Origin: Aneurinibacillus terranovensis DSM 18919
GTDB taxonomy: Bacteria > Bacillota > Bacilli > Aneurinibacillales > Aneurinibacillaceae
Length of the DNA stretch: 64,000 nucleotides
Direction of reading: 5' to 3'
Assembly: GCF_000430625.1 (NCBI RefSeq)
Contig: NZ_AUMJ01000019.1
Coordinates: forward strand, 32,979-96,978
Part shown: piece by piece, positions 59,307 through 64,000 of the stretch
Position numbering within the stretch: the stretch's first letter is position 1
How the letters are laid out: each line of letters opens with the position of its first letter
Made by a program: the position numbers and the translations under genes
Notes under the pieces: generated by a model
What the model was told of the DNA's origin: nothing
What the model saw: only the letters and a program-made list of their open reading frames with translations
Databases searched by the model: none

Positions 59307-60728
59307 ATGAGCGAATGGACTAGGCAGCAAATGGAGCAGCTTCGCCGGTTACCCGCAGTTCATACCTTATTGAATAGGCCCGAGATTGTGAGCTGGAGGG
59401 AGCGTCAAGGGTTGAGTGCAAGCGAGACGCTCCCGTTTATTCAGCAAATCGTAGAGGAAGAACGGGCACATATTCTGAACGGGACCGGTTCCGCTGAATC
59501 AAACATATATAAGAACGTGGAATACTGGATTCCGCTTCTGGAACAAAGAATGCTTGAACTATATTCCCCTCATCTGATTCCTGTTATCAATGCGACAGGA
59601 GTTATTTTACATACAAATCTCGGACGTGCCGTATTGTCTCAGGATGCGGTTGAACGTATGGTAGAAGCCGCGCAGTCTTATACGAATCTGGAATTTAATC
59701 TGGAGGAAGGGACCAGGGGTTCCAGACACAGCCATGTGGAGCGTCTAATTACCCGGTTAACCGGAGCGGAAGCCGCAATGGTGGTTAACAATAATGCGGC
59801 TGCCGTTTTTATTGTTTTGCGCGAAATGGCTAAAGGTAAAGAAGTGCTGGTTTCCCGAGGTCAAATTGTGGAGATCGGCGGTTCATTTCGCGTATCGGAG
59901 ATTATGGCAGAGAGTGGAGCCTTTCTTCGTGAAGTAGGTACGACGAATAAAACGCATCCGTATGATTATGAACGTCATATCACACCGGAAACCGCCTTAT
60001 TATTAAAAGTTCATACAAGCAATTTTAAAGTGATGGGATTCACTCGTGAGGTGACGGTGGAAGAGTTGGTGGAGATTGGCCAGGCCCACAATATCCCGGT
60101 GTATGAAGATCTCGGGAGTGGAGCGTTGTACGATTTAGCGGTTCACGGGATTGGCAATGAGCCGGTGGCATCGGCCTCCATTCAGGCAGGGGTTGATATT
60201 ATTTCATTTAGTGGAGACAAACTCCTTGGCGGTCCACAAGCTGGGATTATCGCCGGTAAAAAGAAATATATTGAAGCTCTGAAAAGGAATCAGCTGGCAC
60301 GGGTACTCCGGGTGGACAAGGTAACGTTAGCCGCGCTTGAAGCAACGCTGATTGCCTACCTTAATCCCGAAAGGTCTGTTGCTGAAATTCCGGTCCTGCG
60401 CGATATTCTCTGCCCAGAAGAGGAAATAAAGCAGCGGGCCCGCTCCTTTGCTGTGCAGCTGCAGGATAAAATGGATGATTTCGATATGGAGATAAGGGAA
60501 GGCGTTTCTGAAGTAGGCGGAGGAACCTTGCCTGGCGTGACTCTCCCAACGTGGGTAGCAGCGATTCGCCTGAACCATGTCACAACATCATCGCTTGAAC
60601 GGAAGCTTCGTCAGGGACGTCCGACAATCATCGCACGTATACAAGAGGACTGGCTTATCTTTGATTTTCGGACCGTTCAGCCCCGGGACATTGAACGAAT
60701 CGTCCAGGCCATCAGCCGCGCAGTGTAA
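59307..60728 (+). CDS. selA: L-seryl-tRNA(Sec) selenium transferase SelA
   Basis: PLP enzyme converting Ser-tRNA(Sec) to Sec-tRNA(Sec) with selenophosphate. 473 residues: INATGVILHTNLGRAVLSQD, NNNAAAVFIVLREMAKGKEV, PLP Lys in SFSGDKLLGGPQAGII (about residue 305), and a C-terminal domain. 54 bp after selD, with a bidirectional terminator behind. selB does not follow. Confidence 0.94.
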   Translation: MSEWTRQQMEQLRRLPAVHTLLNRPEIVSWRERQGLSASETLPFIQQIVEEERAHILNGTGSAESNIYKNVEYWIPLLEQRMLELYSPHLIPVINATGVILHTNLGRAVLSQDAVERMVEAAQSYTNLEFNLEEGTRGSRHSHVERLITRLTGAEAAMVVNNNAAAVFIVLREMAKGKEVLVSRGQIVEIGGSFRVSEIMAESGAFLREVGTTNKTHPYDYERHITPETALLLKVHTSNFKVMGFTREVTVEELVEIGQAHNIPVYEDLGSGALYDLAVHGIGNEPVASASIQAGVDIISFSGDKLLGGPQAGIIAGKKKYIEALKRNQLARVLRVDKVTLAALEATLIAYLNPERSVAEIPVLRDILCPEEEIKQRARSFAVQLQDKMDDFDMEIREGVSEVGGGTLPGVTLPTWVAAIRLNHVTTSSLERKLRQGRPTIIARIQEDWLIFDFRTVQPRDIERIVQAISRAV

Positions 60729-60734
60729 ATACGT

Positions 60735-60780
60735 AAAAAAGCGAACCAGTCATGCCTTGTAGGCCGGTTCGCTTTTTTTT
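60735..60780. terminator. Bidirectional terminator between selA and the SEDS gene
   Basis: AAAAAAGCGAACC pairs with CCGGTTCGCTTTTTTTT; T-runs on both strands serve the convergent genes. Confidence 0.85.
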
Positions 60781-60807
60781 AGTATATGAATAAAGCAGAA
60801 ATTACCT

Positions 60808-61980
60808 TTAGGCTCGGATAGAGCCGTGTGATGGCTGCTCGGAAGGAATCAATGTTTTCACTTTTTGTTTATAGGCTTCCCGCGAGATACTTAAAATGAC
60901 TCCCATGCTTAGCATATTCAACAGAAGCGAAGACCCTCCATAGCTAATAAAAGGAAGCGGTACCCCTGTAATCGGAATCGCACCGATAACCCCACCGATA
61001 TTAATAAAGGCCTGGATAAAAATCATGCTCACGACTCCAATGCCGACCAGATTGGTGAATACGTCTTTTAGGCGAAGGGTAATCGTTAGAATACGCCAAA
61101 TAAAAAAGAGATAAACAATAATAAAAATAGCGGCACCGATAAACCCGAGTTCTTCTGCAATAATTGAAAAGATAAAATCAGTTTGTACTTCCGGAAGGTA
61201 AAGAAACTTCTCAATGCTCTTTCCAAATCCGGCCCCGGTTATGCCGCCATGGGCAAGGGCAAAGAAAGAGTGCACAAGTTGATACCCGTCACCAAGTCCG
61301 CCAAATCCGTCGTTCCACGGGTCGCGAAAATTAAACAGACGGCTCTTTCGATAATCCGAAGAAAAAATAAATATAATGGAGAACGCAGCGAGTGGAAGCC
61401 CAATGAGACACAAATGTTTTAAGTTCGCCCCGCCGGCGAAAATGACAGCAACCGCTGTTAACAATAAAATCGCCGCAGAACCAAAGTCTGGTTGAACAAC
61501 AATGACACAAAAAAACAGGCCTACGATCACCATCGCCGGCAGCAATCCCTTTTGAAAGCTCCGAAAAACCTCACCTTTTTTTGAAATGATCCCTGCAAGG
61601 TAAATAATTAAGGCCATCTTAGCAAATTCAGCGGGCTGCAGCATAACCGGACCAAAGTCGATCCAACTTCGTGCCCCTTTATGGACAGAACCAATCCCGG
61701 GAATAAGTACGGCAAGCAAAATGAAAAATGAAAAAACCATAATGTGTGCAAAATATTTTTTATAGGTAGTATAAGGAATGTTCATTGTGAAAAACATGCC
61801 CGCCGTTCCAAACAAAGCCCACAACAGCTGTCTTTTCATAAAGTAGGTAGAATCATGGTTTGTAAATTTGGCATACAGAGCATAGACAGAACTGGCACTA
61901 TAAACCATTACGATGCCGAATCCAACAAGTATAAACGTTAACGTAAGAAGTAAAAAATCAGGCCTACCCCTCGTTTTCAT
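60808..61980 (-). CDS. SEDS peptidoglycan glycosyltransferase (FtsW/RodA family)
   Basis: Polymerises lipid II with a class B PBP at the septum or side wall. 390 residues, about ten membrane helices. The family signatures GSVHKGARSWIDFGPVMLQP, AEFAKMALIIYLA, VVQPDFGSAAILLLTAVAV and GVPLPFISYGGSSLLLNMLS include the catalytic-loop region. Start ATG behind GGAGGAATGT rather than an ATG 12 bp earlier. FtsW or RodA cannot be decided from the sequence alone; single-gene location suggests a paralogue. Confidence 0.88.
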   Translation of the reverse strand: MKTRGRPDFLLLTLTFILVGFGIVMVYSASSVYALYAKFTNHDSTYFMKRQLLWALFGTAGMFFTMNIPYTTYKKYFAHIMVFSFFILLAVLIPGIGSVHKGARSWIDFGPVMLQPAEFAKMALIIYLAGIISKKGEVFRSFQKGLLPAMVIVGLFFCVIVVQPDFGSAAILLLTAVAVIFAGGANLKHLCLIGLPLAAFSIIFIFSSDYRKSRLFNFRDPWNDGFGGLGDGYQLVHSFFALAHGGITGAGFGKSIEKFLYLPEVQTDFIFSIIAEELGFIGAAIFIIVYLFFIWRILTITLRLKDVFTNLVGIGVVSMIFIQAFINIGGVIGAIPITGVPLPFISYGGSSLLLNMLSMGVILSISREAYKQKVKTLIPSEQPSHGSIRA

Positions 61981-62120
61981 ACATTCCTCCATACTGGTAA
62001 AGCTGTTTGCCTATAGAATTTATCACTACTAGTGTACTATACTATTGCTTGTATATCAGGATTTTTTTAAATAATACAGACAAGAAAAACATATAATATT
62101 TTATAAGCTTTATTAATAGG

Positions 62121-62163
62121 TTAACATTGGGTTAATAATCAGTTAATACTTTTGTTGTAATAT
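62121..62163 (+). promoter_or_regulatory. PhoP box and promoter of phoU
   Basis: TTAACA (62121), TTAATA (62132), TTAATA (62143) and a weaker GTTGTA (62154) recur every 11 bp, the PhoP direct-repeat pattern. A TAATAT -10 box lies at about 62158 and no -35 is needed. Same signal type as upstream of pstS but on the opposite strand. Confidence 0.75.
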
Positions 62164-62261
62164 GGACGAATGTGATCGACCCTAACTTTCTATAATTTTA
62201 TTTTGATTGAATAAGCCAGTCGATAGGCTTAAATACAGAAACTGCAGAATGGTGGGATGGT

Positions 62262-62906
62262 ATGCAAAAGCAACATATTGAAGAGTTAAAAAAGGAAGTT
62301 TCTCATATGGCTTCCGTTGCTTGTGAAGGGTTTACACAGGCATGGAAATCCCTTGAAGAACATGATCTGGCTCTTGCTAAAACTGTCATTGTACGTGATG
62401 AAAAGCTAAACGTTCTTGCTGAGAAAATATTTAAAATGAGTCTTAGCCTGATTGCATTACAGGCGCCGGTTGCCACTGATTTGCGCAGCATTGGTTCTTA
62501 TCTGAAAATCGTGACCGACTTGGAGCGAATTGGAGATTTGGCGGTTGAAATCGCCAAGGTTGTTGTGCGTCTGGAAGCCAGGCCGTTTACAATTCCCCTT
62601 TTTGACATTCCGGCTATGGCTGAGAAAGTGAAAGAGATTATTCAGGTGAGCGTAGACATGCTGGAAACTTTCAATACACAAGAAAGTCGGTCACTTGATA
62701 TGATGGATGATGTAATTGATCGGTATTACAGCAATTGCTTTACGTATTTAGAAACAAGCATGAGAAATAACCCTGATTATGTTACAGAAGGTGTCCAGCT
62801 TATCAAATTAATCCAGACACTGGAACGCATTGGCGACCACGCGACGAATATCGGCGAATGGACCGTCTATATTGCCACCGGAAACATTGCCGATTTAAAT
62901 ACCTGA
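62262..62906 (+). CDS. phoU: Phosphate signalling regulator PhoU
   Basis: 214 residues, two three-helix bundles with the metal-binding repeats LKIVTDLERIGDLAVEIAKV and LIQTLERIGDHATNIGEWTV. It modulates Pst transport and the PhoR kinase. Usually last in pst operons; here 40 kb away with its own PhoP box and terminator. Confidence 0.94.
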   Translation: MQKQHIEELKKEVSHMASVACEGFTQAWKSLEEHDLALAKTVIVRDEKLNVLAEKIFKMSLSLIALQAPVATDLRSIGSYLKIVTDLERIGDLAVEIAKVVVRLEARPFTIPLFDIPAMAEKVKEIIQVSVDMLETFNTQESRSLDMMDDVIDRYYSNCFTYLETSMRNNPDYVTEGVQLIKLIQTLERIGDHATNIGEWTVYIATGNIADLNT

Positions 62907-62933
62907 AGAAGATCTTTAAAAACGAAACGTATA

Positions 62934-62969
62934 AGAGCAGAACGGTCTCACGCCGCCTGCTCTTTTTTT
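62934..62969 (+). terminator. Terminator of phoU
   Basis: AGAGCAG pairs with CTGCTCT followed by seven T. Confidence 0.8.
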
Positions 62970-63067
62970 GCATTAAAAAGGATGTTACTGCAAAGCGAGG
63001 AATAATATTATCGGAATCCAACGATCTCATCTTTCCCATTACACTTTTTTAGAAAACGGAGGAAAAC

Positions 63068-63724
63068 ATGAAAAAAAATATATACAAAGTTATTGTTTTA
63101 ACATTGACGTTTATGACCACAGCATACCCTATATTTGCTGCAAGGACAGTACCGGTGAATATAGGGTATGGTCCAATTCCGGCAAAAATACAAAATAAAA
63201 TATGGGGAGTTTCTTATACTAAGGACAGTCCGGTAAAAATGAATCAGTTATCGTACGTTAGGGTCAGGTACATAGGGTTTGACAATAAGGAACACCGCGG
63301 GGAGCTTATTGTCAATAAAAAGCTGGCAAAAGAAGTGTTCGACATTTTTGAAGAGCTTTATCAAAAAAAATACCCGATAGAAAAAGCCGGTTTAGTGGAT
63401 GATTATCACGGTTCGGATGAATTATCAATGGGAAACAATAATTCATCAGCTTTCAATACAAGAATGATCGCTGGAACAAGGACGTTATCAAGGCACAGCT
63501 ACGGGGCTGCTGTAGATATAAATCCTGTTCAAAATCCCCAGATAACAGGAACGACAATAGATCCACCTCTTGCAAGCAGCTACGCTAATCGAAGAGTGAT
63601 TAGAAAAGGGATGATAACCAAAGGAGATGTTTGCTACAATGCTTTTAAAAAAAGAGGATGGATCTGGGGAGGTGAATGGAAAAGTACCCGCGACTACATG
63701 CATTTTGAAAAAAAAGTACGGTAA
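63068..63724 (+). CDS. Secreted M15-family peptidase (D-Ala-D-Ala carboxypeptidase/CwlK-like)
   Basis: 218 residues with a signal peptide (KVIVLTLTFMTTAYPIFA, cleavage probably after AFA-like FAA). Zinc site as in VanY/CwlK enzymes: SRHSYGAAVDINPVQNP gives His and Asp, and YMHFE gives the last His and the catalytic Glu. It trims peptidoglycan stem peptides outside the membrane. Exact bond (D,D or L,D) unknown. RBS GGAGGA. AT-richer than neighbours. Confidence 0.85.
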   Translation: MKKNIYKVIVLTLTFMTTAYPIFAARTVPVNIGYGPIPAKIQNKIWGVSYTKDSPVKMNQLSYVRVRYIGFDNKEHRGELIVNKKLAKEVFDIFEELYQKKYPIEKAGLVDDYHGSDELSMGNNNSSAFNTRMIAGTRTLSRHSYGAAVDINPVQNPQITGTTIDPPLASSYANRRVIRKGMITKGDVCYNAFKKRGWIWGGEWKSTRDYMHFEKKVR

Positions 63725-63860
63725 GAAAATCACTGTAAAAAGCTTTTTGTAATAATTAATTCCAATTACCTATAGTAAAGGTTGGGTAATTCGTGATAAA
63801 TTATCTTTCGTCGCTTTTATAAAAGAAAAAGGGCACCGATAAAAAAGTTTTAAAAAACAG

Positions 63861-63889
63861 TTGACATAACGAAGTGTATTTGATAAGAT
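63861..63889 (+). promoter_or_regulatory. rrn: Strong SigA promoter, probably of an rRNA operon
   Basis: TTGACA, 17-bp spacer, TAAGAT, then a leader with TTCCTTGAAAACTGAACAGT (63938 onward), which resembles the pre-16S boxA-type leader of Bacillales rrn operons. The 16S gene should start just beyond the window. Confidence 0.75.
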
Positions 63890-64000
63890 AAAAAAGTCGC
63901 TGTTACGAATTTAAAAACAATGCGGTTCAAAACAAGTTCCTTGAAAACTGAACAGTGAAATGCCAAATGTGCGATATAACCCAGATACAATTCTGGATTT

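Overview
The window comes from the chromosome of a low-to-mid-GC Bacillales bacterium, most likely of the Aneurinibacillus/Brevibacillus (Paenibacillaceae-like) group. The evidence is a continuous Bacillus-type housekeeping block: ctsR-mcsA-mcsB-clpC, radA-disA-pssA-carD-yacL-ispD-ispF-gltX-cysE-cysS-mrnC-rlmB-rae1-sigH-rpmG-secE-nusG-rplKAJL-ybxB-rpoB-rpoC-ybxF-rpsL-rpsG-fusA-tuf. Genus assignment is inference; no rRNA gene lies inside the window.

Layout. (1) 1-5.7 kb is a GABA/amine catabolic island. A sigma-54 activator, a GABA-type aminotransferase, a semialdehyde dehydrogenase and a small DUF3870-like protein sit behind a clear -24/-12 promoter. They are flanked by two near-identical, outward-facing promoter-leader-terminator units (311-477 on minus, 5777-5944 on plus), one in front of a CaiB-type CoA-transferase and one in front of a polyamine-type ABC transporter. 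(2) 6.1-16.8 kb is an accessory insertion that has destroyed that transporter operon. The ATPase N-terminus is at 6013 and the permease C-terminus ends at 17312. Between them lie an IS transposase, a hydantoinase/oxoprolinase pair (hyuA-hyuB), an NCS1 permease with a cysteine-rich tail, an AT-rich chemoreceptor, and decayed IS630 and ExeA-type transposition genes. (3) 17.4-21.5 kb is the pstSCAB phosphate transporter with an 11-bp-phased PhoP box. (4) 21.6-56.7 kb is the housekeeping block described above, with a CtsR operator, a T-box before cysE-cysS, an L10 leader and several long hairpins. (5) 56.7-60.8 kb is a selenium cluster: mnmH (minus) divergent from selD-selA. selD has an in-frame UGA at codon 17, so SelD is itself predicted to be a selenoprotein. 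(6) 60.8-64 kb holds an FtsW/RodA-family gene (minus), phoU with its own PhoP box, an M15-type peptidase, and a strong promoter plus leader that look like the start of an rRNA operon running off the right edge.

How it works together. The Pho regulon is split between pstSCAB and a distant phoU, but both carry PhoP boxes. SelD supplies selenophosphate to SelA (Sec-tRNA) and MnmH (selenouridine in tRNA); selB and selC are not visible here. The str operon ends at tuf and does not continue into the S10 operon as it does in Bacillus subtilis.

The most interesting candidate for something undescribed is the pair of homologous leaders flanking the GABA genes. Each has the same promoter architecture, a potential P1/P2 fold with compensatory changes, and a competing intrinsic terminator. 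They look like a riboswitch or protein-dependent attenuator that I cannot assign to a known class. Second-line candidates are a roughly 195-nt rod-like RNA between tuf and mnmH and a family of dispersed hairpin repeats between housekeeping genes.
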